Shown here piece by piece: positions 11,644 to 23,358 of a stretch of DNA of 64,000 bases. Made by a program: the position numbers and the translations under genes. Every line of letters starts with the position of its first letter. Within the stretch, counting starts at the first letter, position 1. The notes under the pieces were generated by a model, which saw only the letters and a program-made list of their open reading frames with translations, was not told where the DNA came from and ran no database searches. The DNA is from Sporobolomyces roseus (lineage: Eukaryota; Basidiomycota; Microbotryomycetes; Sporidiobolales; Sporidiobolaceae), in the NCBI GenBank assembly GCA_016617785.1, contig JADILM010000002.1, forward strand, positions 1,798,001 to 1,862,000. The letters are read 5' to 3'.

Positions 11644-11958
11644 TCTTCCCTGCTTATCTCCCCAATTTGTACATAATTTCTCTCCTCTAATCTGTTCCCC
11701 TCCCCTTTTCGCTCCCTTACATAGCTTCTAGCCATTTTTCCCTTGTCGTTCCTTTAGCAGCTTTTCAATTTCCCCCTCCTCTCTCTCTCTTTTTCGCTTT
11801 CGACTGCGCGCGTTTCGGTTTCTCTCAAGGATTGTATTTAGTTTTGTCGATACTGGAACCAGAAATCGCTTGAACCCACTTCCTTTGGGCAGCGTATCTC
11901 AAAAGCGAGCGAATCCCGCATTTTTCGTCAGGTTTGCGTTCGAATACAAGCATTCCTT
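11644..11958. other. Convergent 3' flanks
   Basis: This lies between the bZIP stop and the stop of the minus-strand p34-like gene. It is strongly pyrimidine-rich on the plus strand and contains no gene that I can support. Confidence 0.5.
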
Positions 11959-13337
11959 TCACAATCCTCCCATTACTTCCGCTAGCAGTTTCTCAGCTTT
12001 CTCTCTTCTCCGTCTCAGCATCTCTTCCTCGTCAATCCCTTCTCCTCCGACCAGAACCTCCTCTCTAGCTAACCGAATCCTGTCGAACAACGAATCGAGC
12101 TCATCCAAGTCGTCCTCGTTCTCGGCAGCGCTTCCAGTTTCATTCTCCTGATCAAGCCCGATATCTATTGTGCTTGAAGAGAGGGTTGAGGAGGAAGAAG
12201 GGAAAGACGAGTAGGATGTCGTGTCGGAAGAGGCCTCGACGAAAGGTGAGAAATCATCGTCGAATGTAGTAACGTGAGGTGAGGAAGCTGAAGGCGGGTC
12301 GTTCGTCAATGAGGAGCTATCGAGAGTAGCGGAGGAGGAAGACGTGGAAGCGGCATGTGGTTGAGCTGATTTACGAGGTATCGAGGGAAGAAAGGTCGAG
12401 GGGAATTCGAGTTTCATTGGAATGAAAGGTCGAGGTTCGGGTAATGGTGGTACACCGAAAGTCTTGTCGTCATGAAGGTCCTCCTCTTCGCCCTCGACTG
12501 CGTCCTCTTCAAGGTCATCGTCGGAGTGTTCAGGTCCCCTTCCTCCTTGACCTTTCACTGCTCCAGATGACTTCGAGATCCTCTTCATTCCTTCCCACAT
12601 ATGACTCTCCAATACATCCCGTATCCGCCCGAATCCTTCTCCGTGTTCATCGCTCTCTCTCGCTCTCGCGTCAAAAGCAATTGAGCTAAGGTTTCCGAGT
12701 TCGATCCATTCGAAGCCGTGATCCAATGCGAGGTCGTCCCATTTATCCTCATTCGGCTTGTCGCTTGAAAGTGGCGAGGAGGGTGAAGAGCTGGAGGAAG
12801 GAGCAGAGGTAGGGAGAGTGATGAGGAGCGCGACATCGAATTCTGGGGTTCTCGCAGCCACTTTCTCGAGTAAGGTCTTGAGCGCTGGCGGAGGGGACTA
12901 TCAAAAGAGTTTCGTCAGCGAGAGATCTTCCGGTACAGCGAGAAGGAGAGTGGAAACCGAGAATCACCTCTTGCGAACGAGTGAGGACAACAACTGCCGG
13001 TTCTTCTCCATTTTTGAGCGCTTCTTCGATAGCGCTTGCACTTGTAGGATCTAGGATTCGGAATTGTACATCGGCAGTATAGTACTTGTTGCTGATCGTC
13101 CAGGGAATGACATTCGAATGAGAATCGGCGTTGTCCTCCTCTGTACTCGCGTCTTGACTGGATCCGCTCACGACTGAGCCTCCTTGAACGCCTGGATTTC
13201 ATAGAGATAGTCAGACGAGTGCTGCAAGCGAGGCGTGGAGAGGTCAACGAACGATTGATGACGAATTTTGCATCCGAAGCAGAGACGGGATCGACGGGGA
13301 TCAAGAGAATAGTCGAACACGAAGCTAGTCCAGACAT
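11959..13337 (-). CDS. Alpha/gamma-adaptin-binding protein p34 (AAGAB / Irc6-like)
   Basis: Minus-strand exons are 13253-13337, 12968-13191 and 11959-12897 (1,248 nt, 415 aa). The N-terminal domain has a short beta-strand opening (CSTILLIPVD), then PWTISNKYYTADVQF, which is the hallmark of the AAGAB family, and later WDDLALDHGFEWIEL. A long acidic Ser-rich linker follows, and the C-terminal helix DELDSLFDRIRLAREEVL plus the end KLLAEVMGGL matches the helical tail of the family. AAGAB chaperones clathrin adaptor (AP1/AP2) assembly and binds their large subunits. The gene is divergent from Erb1 with only 127 bp between start codons. Family assignment rests on these motifs and is good; the third intron choice was fixed by phase. 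Confidence 0.82.
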
Positions 13338-13464
13338 TGAGAACAAAGCAGGAAATGTTTAGCCAGAGTCGCGAAATTTTGTTGGAAAGAGGAATCGAAA
13401 ATTTTTGAAGCTGAGTTTCTGATTCTCAACCCACAACACTCATAGTGGTAGAGAATAGGCAAGT

Positions 13465-16376
13465 ATGCCACCTAGAAACGCCAACGCATCGACTTCGACC
13501 GCTGGTAACCCTCGCAAGCGTCGACAATCTGACCAAACTTCAACTTCCTCAACTTCTAAATCAACTCCTCTCTTACCTCCCTCAGCCTCACTAGGGACCC
13601 TCGATTTCGGCAGTGATGGAGAATTAGATCAAGATGATGGAGACGTATTGGATCAGGATTCAGCAGAGGAAGGAGAAGAGGAAGCTTTCCCAGAAGTTAA
13701 TTTGGAAGGTTCAGAAGATGAACAGGACGACTCGTTTGATGGATCAGCGGACGAGGAGGATTTCGAAGATGAGGATGAAGATGAGGAGGCACTCTTGGCG
13801 GAATTGGAAGATGAGGAAGAGGAGGATTTATTGACTTCGGAAGAGGATCCCTCAGATTTGGACGAGATGATCAGGAGACACACTTCAAAGCCAATTGAAG
13901 ACGATGCGCCAACACCATTCACTTCGAGGGAACTGCTGGAGGAACAAGGAGTTATGCGGGATTACATGAAGAGGAGTAGAACGATCAAGAGTAAATTGAC
14001 TGGAAAGGAAAAGACTGTTTGGGACGATGAGATCGATGCAGATTATGGTTCAGATAGTTCGACTGAAGAGGTCAGTTTCCCACTCTGCTTGAATTGCTTG
14101 GAGTATCGGGTTTGACCCCCGGCGAAATCGTATTAATAGACAACAAATCGAGTTGGAAACGTTCCCGCTTACTGGTACGATGATCTACCACACATCGGTT
14201 ACGATATCGACGGAAAGAAGGTCATGCGACCAGCAACCGGTGATGAGTTGGACAAGTTCTTGGAAGGAGTCGAGGATGAAAATGGTGGATGGTGAGTCCT
14301 CAGTTCTCGCTACTACTCCAGAGATTCCGTCAGATACTGATAACTTTATGCTATAGGACCACCGTTCGAGACAAACTTCATCAGCAAGACGTCGCTTTGA
14401 CTGAAGAAGAGCTCGACCTCATTCAACGACTCGCGAAAGGTGAAAACCCCGATTCCACCTACGACCCTTACGAAGCCACTATTCCCTACTTCTCCTCCCA
14501 AGTCCTACAAACTCCCCTACCTGGTCGACCCGAACCCAAATCCCGATTCCTTCCTTCGAAATGGGAACACAAGAAAGTCATGAAGATTGTTCGAGCTATT
14601 CGTTCAGGACGAATCACTCCCCGTCGACCTGGAACTGTCAAAGCTCCCGAAGCACCTAGATTCTACGGTCTATGGGCTACCACCGATGTCTCTGCTGTAC
14701 CTCATCCCATGCATATGCCTGCTCCCAAACTCGTTCTTCCTAGTCATCAAGAATCTTACAACCCACCAGAGGAGTACCTGTGGACCCAGGAGGAGGAGGC
14801 AGAGTTCAACGATCAAGAGAAGGAGGACAAGAAAGGGAAAGTCGTCCCGAGGAAATTCAACGCTCTTCGACAAGTTCCGGCTTATTCTGAATTCGTTCAA
14901 GAACGTTTCGATCGATGTTTGGATCTTTACCTTGCTCCTCGAATGCTCCGAAGAAGACCCAAACTCGACATTCAGGACCCCTCTGAACTCATCCCGAAAC
15001 TCCCCTCACCGAAAGAACTCCGACCTTTCCCAACGACGAAATCGATCACCTACCCTCATCCGAATGGAGTCCGAGTGCGATGTGTCTCGATCGATCCGAC
15101 AGGAATGTGGGTCGTGACAGGTGCTGAGGATGGTGAGGTGAGATTGTGGGAATGTGCTGTCGGTCGATGTGCGATGAAGTGGAAGATCAAGGATGAGGGA
15201 CCAATCTACAGCGTCGAGTGGTGTCCTGACAAGGAGAAGAGTGTGTTTGCTGTCGCTTCGTACGTCTTCGAAGTTCCCCTGTCTCGCTCCTGCGCAGCTG
15301 ACTTTCTGCCTTTGCACTCGTAGCTCTTCGAAAGTCCACCTCATTTCCCCTCTTCCTCTCCTTTCCGATTCTCTCGCTGCTCGAACCTCCGCCTTCGCTC
15401 TCGCCGGTTTCAACGCGGTCTCTACCGATGATCAAGGCAACAAGAAATCGTTTACTCAACCAGCCGAAGTTGTTTGGCGCAAACCAAAGGGAGATGCCGA
15501 GCGAGAAGAGGGTCGATTGGTTGAGGTTGAGGTACCGGGGACGCTCAAGCAAGTGACATGGCACAAGAGGGGTGACTACTTCTCGACAGTCTCATCACCT
15601 GGTAAGTCACTCGATCTCGTTCTCTTTCTCTAATCGATTCGCTGATTCGTTCCCCTCTCGCAATGTTCAGCTGGTGCTCGGTCTGTCTTGATTCATCAAC
15701 TTTCGAAGCATCAAACTCAAGCACCTTTCAGTAAGATGAAGGGAGATGTTCAGCGAGTCGCTTTCCATCCTTCTCGACCACACTTCTTCGTCGCCGTACG
15801 TTCCAATTTCTGTCAGCTGCTAGATTCGAAGCTGACCGTACCGATTGCGATCTTACAGACCCAACGACATGTGCGAATCTACGATTTGATGAAGCAGCAA
15901 CTCGTCAAGACCCTCAATCCTGGTCTCAAATGGATCTCGAGTATCGATATTCACCCTCTCGGAGGTGAGTGTCGTATCCTTCGATCTACTGTACATTCAT
16001 AATGTTGACGAGTTGCATTCCTCTCGCAGATAACTTGATCGTCGGTTCCTACGATCGACGACTAGTCTGGCACGATCTCGATCTCTCCACTACTCCCTAC
16101 AAGACTCTTCGCTACCACTCACGAGCACTCCGAGCAGTCGCCTTCTCCCCCGCCTACCCTCTCTTCCTGTCCACTTCCGACGACGGATCGATCCACATTT
16201 TCCACTCGACCGTCTACTCCGATCTCCTCACCAACCCTCTGATCGTCCCTCTCAAAGTTCTCAAGGGTCACTCGGTGACTGAGTCACTCGGTGTTCTCGA
16301 CGCCAAGTGGCACCCGAGAGAGCCTTGGGTCGTCTCGGTTGGTGCTGATGGAGTCGGTCGTCTCTGGTGTAATTAG
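13465..16376 (+). CDS. ERB1: Ribosome biogenesis protein Erb1/Bop1
   Basis: Exons are 13465-14070, 14140-14291, 14357-15259, 15324-15601, 15671-15795, 15859-15964 and 16030-16376 (2,517 nt, 838 aa). An acidic N-terminus (about residues 45-135) leads to the BOP1-N domain, marked by [32 protein letters not shown] and [19 protein letters not shown]. The C-terminal half is a WD40 propeller ([43 protein letters not shown]). Erb1 works with Nop7 and Ytm1 in processing of 27S pre-rRNA and 60S assembly in the nucleolus. It is the last gene of the housekeeping block; the right inverted-repeat arm begins about 110 bp after its stop. Confidence 0.95.
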
Positions 16377-16487
16377 ATTTTCTCCTCTGTACGTTTTCGT
16401 TCTCTTCCTGTCTCTGATCTGTTGAGTAGAAGCTGACAAATTGAAACAGATAGGTAGTCTGAGCCCTCGCATTGTTGCAACCACGCA

Positions 16488-19060
16488 TTTCGCTCAGAAC
16501 GAGAGGGACGTTTTCGCAAGAGGTTTGCGCTTTCCTTCTCCTTCCTCACTTCTCTCTTCTCCCGCTTGGTATGCTCGCTTCGTCCATCCCTCCTCTCATA
16601 CATCCTGCCCCTTTTCACCCTCTTTCCCCTCACACACAACAACACGCTCCTCGACCAGAATTATCATTTCTTCTCTCTGTGGAATGATTGAATTCTGGTC
16701 ACTCTTCTCTCACTACGGTGGAGTCGAGCAACTACGAGGTCAATGCGAAGAGCGATGGTCACTCTACTCACCAGACTCGGAATCTCGGAGAGAACTCTCG
16801 AAGAGGTAAAGATGAGATTTGGTCCATAGAGTCTTGGTTAAGCCTGCATTTCCTTCTCTTTCACTACTCTATGGAGGTCAGTCGGTTGGTGTTAACGGTC
16901 TGTCTTGAGGTGAGTAACCCCTTCTCTCAGTATCAGTTTTCGAGGACTGATCCTAGAAAAGCTTTCGTCGCAGAATCGGTGTACTCCTCTGAAATCAAGT
17001 ATCTATTCCACTCACAACTCTCGGTTCCGCCTCTTCTCCAGACCAATCACCAGCAGTGTATAACTCTGTCTATCGTCTTCTCGCTTCGATCGCTCCATTC
17101 TCTCCCGCTTTCACCTTTTCACATCTCTCCCTCGTCCACTTCCCTCCCTCCTTTCCGCCCCTTCCCCTCGTTCCCACTCACCCTACTCGCTCCTCGACCG
17201 ATTCAACTATTCCATAATATCGATGAACAGTTCCTCGGAATCAAAAGGTCACTCGATTTCTTCACATTTGGTGAAAAGTTGAGCAACATGAAAGAAGCGA
17301 AGAGCGATGGTCACTCTACTCACCAGTCCTGGAACTCTCTCTGTTTGGGAGAGCGAGGATAGGTTTGGTCCATAGAGTCGGCAGCATTCTTTATCAGTTT
17401 TCCGTCGATTTGTAGTCTTTTCGAAACAAGTCAAGTTGCAACGATCAGCTTTGTTCAGAACCGTTCCTCTTCGTCTGGCCCTTAGTCTCGTTCGTCACCC
17501 AGAGTGTACGCTACACACCGTAAGATAGTCGCTGCTCAAGGACTTCAATGGGAGGAAATTTGAGCTTTCGGACGACTTTTTGACGGAAGTTGCCGCTCTT
17601 CCCCTTCCACAAGCTACTTTAGTTCGAGGGGCTACGGAGATCCGATGCTTATCTCTCTGACACTTTTGCCATTCTCGACCTTCTAGCTTTGGATTAACCC
17701 TTCACGAATTTTGGATCGACCTCGTTGATAAGGAACGTTCCAACGCTTCTTTCTCTTTCCTCTTTCACGTTTCACATCGCCGGAATCACCTCACCGTTAT
17801 TCAACTTCGACCCTCCTCCTCCTCTTCTTCTTCTTCCTCCTCCTTTCCTCTCTTTCCCCTCAGCTTCCCCACCTCCTTCAATTCTTTTCCCCTTCCCTCA
17901 AAGCCAATGAATCGACTCCCTCCCGAATTACTAAGCCAGATAGTCCAGGATTGCGCTCAATGTACTGCCTCTTACCCCCAGTATCAACAACGAAACGGTA
18001 CTCTCTCTTCCCTCTGTCTAGTGAATCGACAATTTCGTGAAATCGCTCAACCTCTCCTCCCTCAAACCGCCGTGATGGCATCGGATCGGGACGAATGGAT
18101 CCTCGCGAAGGAGGACATGTCAAAGCGAGTCTTGAGCTGCACCTACGACGATAAACGGAACAAGTACCAAGGAAGACCACCTCGCGAACTCGACCTATCT
18201 CCACTCACTTCTTTGCGAGAGCTACATATTGTCGGATGTGGATATCTCTTGCTTTATCCTCTCGATGGTCATCAACGTACGTATCCAGTTCAACGAATCC
18301 AAAGACACGATCGCTCAATTGACACTTTCTGTTTCGCAGATTTGACGAGATTGGTTTTGGAAGACACGGACATCACTCTCGAACGAGATACTGGCACTTT
18401 CACGATCCCTCATCTACAAGAGCTCTCCCTCAACCATGTTGGAGTCACTCTCAACTCATTCATGACAAACTGGAGAAACCCTTCTTTCCTCTCCCTCGAC
18501 CACTTCCCTTCCCTCCGAGCCCTCTCCTGCCTCCGCTACAATTGCTGCAACATAGCAGGTGTCCAGGCCGTCTTCGTCGAGCCGATACCCTCGAACCTCC
18601 TCGCCCAACTCGAATTCCTCTCAACCGACGAATTCGACGACCCTCCAAACGATCGCTCTTTCATTCGAGATCCCATCCCCATTCCCTACCTTTACGATCT
18701 CGATCATTCTCACTTGACGACAAACTGGGGACGACACTCTCTGCCCTCAGGTCCCCTCTCGCAAGAGTACATCCGAATTCGACTTCCTCGCGATCGTCCT
18801 CCTCATCGAAGAGAAATCGAAGCTGCTTTATTCCTCGTTGAAGATCTAGTGAGCGAATCTCAAGAGCTGAAAGGCATCTATATCGACCTGGGTATCGGAA
18901 GGAATCAGCTGGATGAAGAGTCAAGAAGGAGACTCGAGCATTTGGAGGATCCGACGAGGAAGAAGAAAGTTGAGATTGTGTGGGAAGACAGTTGGTGGGA
19001 CTTCTGTGGTAGCTTGGTGTCGAGGGAGTTCTGGAAAAGGTCGAAGGAGAGCAAGGGGAG
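16488..19060 (+). repeat. Right arm of ~2.6 kb inverted repeat
   Basis: This is the reverse-complement partner of 1230-3800. The non-coding part 16488-17900 shows the same two ~550 bp sub-blocks (gagcgatggtcactctactc at about 16749 and 17302) and has very few differences from the left arm, whereas the F-box-like coding part is much more diverged. The region 16377-17906 otherwise holds only the Erb1 3' flank and no supported gene; open frames in it are broken in the left arm. Confidence 0.85.
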
Positions 19061-19070
19061 AAGGATCTAG
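17907..19070 (+). CDS. F-box-like / LRR-type protein, right copy
   Basis: Exons are 17907-18276 and 18340-19070 (1,101 nt, 366 aa); the first exon has exactly the length (370 nt) and phase of the left copy. The 63-nt intron stays open if retained, so a 387 aa product is also possible. The N-terminus MNRLPPELLSQIVQDCA with LSSLCLVNRQFREIAQPLL is F-box-like, followed by leucine-rich segments (LTSLRELHIVG, LTRLVLEDTDITL, LQELSLNHVGVTL) and the shared ending WDFCGSLVSREFWKRSKE. It is a likely SCF substrate receptor by family; the substrate is unknown. The promoter and leader are nearly identical to those of the left copy. Confidence 0.8.
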   Translation: MNRLPPELLSQIVQDCAQCTASYPQYQQRNGTLSSLCLVNRQFREIAQPLLPQTAVMASDRDEWILAKEDMSKRVLSCTYDDKRNKYQGRPPRELDLSPLTSLRELHIVGCGYLLLYPLDGHQRTYPVQRIQRHDRSIDTFCFADLTRLVLEDTDITLERDTGTFTIPHLQELSLNHVGVTLNSFMTNWRNPSFLSLDHFPSLRALSCLRYNCCNIAGVQAVFVEPIPSNLLAQLEFLSTDEFDDPPNDRSFIRDPIPIPYLYDLDHSHLTTNWGRHSLPSGPLSQEYIRIRLPRDRPPHRREIEAALFLVEDLVSESQELKGIYIDLGIGRNQLDEESRRRLEHLEDPTRKKKVEIVWEDSWWDFCGSLVSREFWKRSKESKGRRI

Positions 19071-19536
19071 AGGATCTTGCGAAAGCTTTTTTTGACGAAG
19101 TTTGTTCTGATTCTGTCGAGATTTTTTTCGTAGCATGCAATCAGTTGTAGTATCGTGCTGTTTAGGAAATCTCTCTCTGTGCGAATCGAATGTCCGAAAG
19201 TTGCGAGTCATCGATTCGGCGAAGTCACTTTCGGATCTCTACTCAACCCGATCACTCATACTCGGTACCCAACGATCAAATCGAAAGAGCGAATCTGCAG
19301 CTCGTAGCAGCCCTTCGCGCAACTCAAGAAACTCGAGACAGCTCTTCTCATCTCACAACTCGACTTAGTAGATCTCAATCTTCGTCGAGCTCCCTCACCT
19401 TGACTACCCGCCTAGAACTTCGCATATACCTCCGAAGCATTTGATAAGCTCTCACAATAAGCAGTTAGCCTTCATCTGGCTCTCTCTCGACCCTCCTTCT
19501 TCATCCTCACCATCTCTCAACAATCTCGCTTTCAAA
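19071..19536. other. Promoter and leader of nicotinate phosphoribosyltransferase
   Basis: Between the right F-box-like stop and the next ATG. It holds the F-box 3' flank and a CT-rich leader; no gene is seen. Confidence 0.45.
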
Positions 19537-21621
19537 ATGAGTTACGCCTCACCTCCCCCTCAAGGCTACATCAATTCGATCCTCGACACCGACTTGTACA
19601 AACTCACGATGCAACGAGCTGTACTCGAGACGTTCCCCGATGTGTTGGTTAAATACAGATTCACGAATAGAGGTGAACATAGGTTCACTAGGAAAGTTCA
19701 CGCCGCTGTATTGAAAGCTGTAGACCGTAAGCTCTCATATTCTCTCCCTTTGCTTCGGGAGGAAGAGAACAGGGGAAAGGGAACGATTCTCTATCTTCGC
19801 AGGGGAATCGCTGATCAGTCTCCATTCTCTTCATTCTCTCCTTCAGACCTCTCGTCCCTCAGCCTAACAGTAGAAGAGCGCTCCTGGCTCGAGAAACGAT
19901 GTCCCTACTTCCCGCCGTCCTACCTCGACCACCTCGAACAGTTCAGATTCAACCCCAAAGATCAACTCAATATCGAATTTGTATCTGAAGGAGCAAATGA
20001 GAGAGGAGAGGAGATCGGGAACTTTGAGATTGATATTAAAGGGAAATGGTGTGAAACAGTGCGTGCTTGGACTTCCGATACGAGGTTGTGCGAGTCAATC
20101 TAATTTTCTCGTTTGGGATTTTCATCACTGCACAGATTCTGTACGAGGTGAGCTTCAGTTCGTTCGAGTACAGTCATTGTGTACCATACTGACGAAGTTC
20201 AGTGCACAGGTCCCGCTCATGTCGATCATTTCTGAAGCTTTCTTCACCGAATCCGATCAAGAATGGGATTATCTCGGTCAATATGGTTCGTCCCTTTCCT
20301 CTATTACTCTCTATTTCGCCGACTCACCTCTTCACCCTTTCGCTCAGAAAATGCTCGATCAAAAGGAGAAGAACTATTCAGCTCCGGCTGCATCGTTTCA
20401 GAGTTCGGATCACGACGACGCAGAACTCACCTCGCACACGATATCATCATACGCGGGCTCATCGACGCTGATAAAGAGCTCGGATCCGGAAAGGAGGGAA
20501 ATGGTGGCAAGTTGGCGGGTACTTCGAACGTTCATTTCGCTCAGAAATACGATTTGAACCCGGTTGGAACTATCGCTCATGAATGGATTATGGGAATCGT
20601 AAGCTCTCGTTTCTATTCTCAGTAGATTCACACAGGCTGATACGACGGGAAGATTTGCAGGCTGCTTTCCATGGATACGAACATTGTAACGGACGAGCTA
20701 TGGATCTTTGGGAGAAGGTAAGCAACAACTCGCGCTCCTTGACCACTTCATCCTTAGCTGACCCCCAACACGCTTACTCCTAGATCTACCCCGACGGATC
20801 GTTGAGTATCGCTCTGACCGATACTTTCACAACCAAGCCATTCTTCGAAGGTTCGTTTGCCTCTCTCCCTCTGCCCTCACAACCCGACCTGACTCTCTTC
20901 ATATCGACTCAACAGATTTCACTTCGAATCCTGAACGAGCGTTGAGATGGAAAGGTCTTCGACAAGATTCTGGAGATCCATTACAGTTCTTACAAGCTGC
21001 GAAAGCGGTTTTCGAGAAGATTGGGGCGGATCCAAAGAAGAGTGTGTTATCTCGTCTTTACTCAGCTCGTACAGCCACTGAGCATACGTTTGAGGCACGC
21101 AGAGGTCATCGTCTACTCGGATGCGTTGGACGTCGAGAAATGCTTGGAGTTGAGGAAAGCTTCTGACGAAGCTGGAGTTGGGTGCTCCTTCGGAGTTGGA
21201 ACTCACTTCACGAATGGTGCGTCTTCCTCGTCGGATTAGCTGAGAACCGTTTGCTCATCGTTTCGGAGGCATACAGACTTCAAACGAGTCAAGGAACCTG
21301 TCAAACAAGATACTCCAGGTGAAGGATCAGTACCTGACAAGGGTGACAAGAGTAAAGCGGTACGCAATCACAAATCGCTCAGTCAGGTCCCTCCGTACTG
21401 ATTGACAGGAATTGTGCAGCTGAACATGGTGATCAAGCTATACAAGATCAACGATGAATTCTGTGTCAAGATTTCCGATGAAATCACCAAGGTGCGTTTT
21501 GGGTCGACATGAGAGTTGTTGCAGAGCACTCAATTCCTTCCTGAGTTCACAGAACACTGGCGATCCCGAAGCAGTCCAAAAGATCAAAGAGCAATTCGGA
21601 ATCGAGGCTCGCTCAACCTAG
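19537..21621 (+). CDS. NPT1: Nicotinate phosphoribosyltransferase
   Basis: Twelve exons: 19537-19726, 19847-20058, 20136-20147, 20210-20285, 20348-20598, 20661-20717, 20784-20850, 20916-21041, 21103-21216, 21277-21359, 21420-21491 and 21553-21621 (1,329 nt, 442 aa; yeast Npt1 is 429). The third exon is only 12 nt (encoding ILYE). Family signatures are SILDTDLYKLTMQ at the start, the phosphorylatable-His motif PVGTIAHEW (His about 241), FHGYEHCNGRAMDLWEK, LRQDSGDP and VIVYSDALDV with FGVGTHFTND. It makes nicotinate mononucleotide from nicotinic acid and PRPP in the Preiss-Handler NAD salvage route. It converges on the isomerase gene with 106 bp between the stops. Confidence 0.95.
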
Positions 21622-21727
21622 ACACTCTTCTCACTCTCAATAGAATCGCAACTCGAAGAACGATACCCTTACAATACTACCTACTTTGCAATACTCGATA
21701 TACCACATAAAATAGAGAACGACTTTG

Positions 21728-23153
21728 CTACAGTTTGTGACGAAGAGATTTGCTCGCGAGTTGAGCGAAGACTGCTTGAGGTTTACCAGTTGCGAATTGT
21801 TCGGCTCCTTGGAATACCTAAAATCACGAAAGAGAGGGGTATCAGTGAGACTGAAGACGACGAGAGGGAGAGTAAAGACTGACTTCTCGAATGTTTGCGG
21901 TATCAGAGTTGGGGTAACAAGCTTTGACGAGTCGTTTCGAAGTGATGACCTACGTCGAAGGGAATCGGAATGAGCATACTGAACTTTGCTCCAAGAAATT
22001 GCTCTACTGTATCTCGTTCGACGTACAGCATCGAGATCTTTACCCGAGAATTGTTGTTCGAGGTAATCGAGGACTGTCTTTCTGAATGCGTCGTCCTTTT
22101 GAGCGGGGAAGATTTGGTTGACGAAACCACATTGGTATAATTCTTGAGAGGAGAGTTTCTTGCCCATCAGCAGAGCTCTGTTTCATCACGAGGATTTCGT
22201 CAATTTCGAACGAGGGGGGAGAGCATGGAGATGAGCGTACTCGTTCGCTCGCGCAAGACCCATTCGTCGAGGGAAGGTTTCGGATGCTCCACCTTCGCAG
22301 ACGAGGGAGATGGCACTGAAGGGAGTGAGGAGGTAGGCGTTTTCGACGCAATAGATGAAATCGACGTCTGTTCAAAGAAGATGGAACCCTATCAGTTCCG
22401 CGCTAGAGGAGTGATTGGACGACAATCGCCCACGTACGACCAAGAAGACCTGTTGAACTCGAAGATCAGCTCTATTTTGCAATGAAAGAGCGAGAAGAGA
22501 CAGGCTTACCTGCGCTCAATCCGATTGCTGGACCGTTCAGAGCAGCGACGAGGATTTTTGAGTGTGTGTAGAATGATCGTCCGAGATCCATGTTGCCCTC
22601 AGTCAATCGTTTGAGGGAGTTGATCTGTGTGACGCTTCAAAAAATACCATCAGACTCCAAAGCAAAGGTTGATTGGTATTCGATGAGTACGCACCCTCGC
22701 CTCCTCATCGTCGAAAGCCGTTCGCGCAGCTTTCACATCTGCTCCAGCCTGTGGGTGGACGAAAGGCCTGATCAGTCCAGTCCATTTCTGCGAAACGGGT
22801 CAAGAATCTCCGCCCAACTCACCGAGAAGAAATCTCCCTTTCCGGTCAACACGGTAATCTTGACCTCATCCATCTTGTCGACTTGTTGTAATAAAGCCGA
22901 TAACCTCTTGTCTGTTGGACGAAGCGAAGTTGGGTGAGTTTTCCCGGTTCAAAGAGTGGGGGAAGAGGAGAGAGGGCGAGAGCTCACAGAGGACTACATC
23001 CATCGCATTCTTCTTCTCTGGTGTGTTCTGTGAGGTAAGAAGAGGTCCGAGTGAGCCGAAGCAGCGAGGAAAGAGAGGAGAGGAAATACTTGCAAAGGTA
23101 ATAATGGCATAAGGAGCTCTGATCTCGAGTAGCATGTTGTCGGAAGAAGTCAT
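21728..23153 (-). CDS. Peroxisomal enoyl-CoA hydratase/isomerase (delta3,delta2-enoyl-CoA isomerase type)
   Basis: Minus-strand exons are 23090-23153, 22988-23017, 22823-22911, 22695-22748, 22510-22624, 22241-22367, 22027-22177, 21884-21949 and 21728-21817 (786 nt, 261 aa). The second exon is only 30 nt. Crotonase-fold signatures are KKNAMD, VLTGKGDFFSAGADVK, AALNGPAIGLSA, and VDFIYCVENAYLLTPFSAISLVCEGG given here in two parts of one segment; the helix ITSKRLVK and DTANIREVFQGAEQFATG follow. The protein ends S-L-R-H-K-L, a PTS1-like tripeptide, matching the position of HRL in yeast Eci1. It would shift double bonds for beta-oxidation of unsaturated fatty acids. Hydratase activity cannot be excluded. 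Confidence 0.88.
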
Positions 23154-23358
23154 GATTGGGTTCGTCAAGAGTAAAGTGGAGTGAGAGAGAGAGGAGGAGG
23201 AGGAGCCGAAAAATTGAGGTGGAGATTTCGGGCAAGCAGAGACCGGAATTTCGTCGCAACGTTTTCCACGAGAAGAACAAGAGCATGCAAAGTTACAGCA
23301 ACTATGTACAAAGCTCAGAGAGATAGAGAACAACGATAAGAAGAGCAAACCCCCCTTT

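Noticed and set aside
16688..17362. A 224-codon open frame in the right inverted arm
   Set aside because: It is pyrimidine-rich, crosses the sub-repeats, and the matching frame in the left arm is broken, so it is more likely non-coding repeat DNA.
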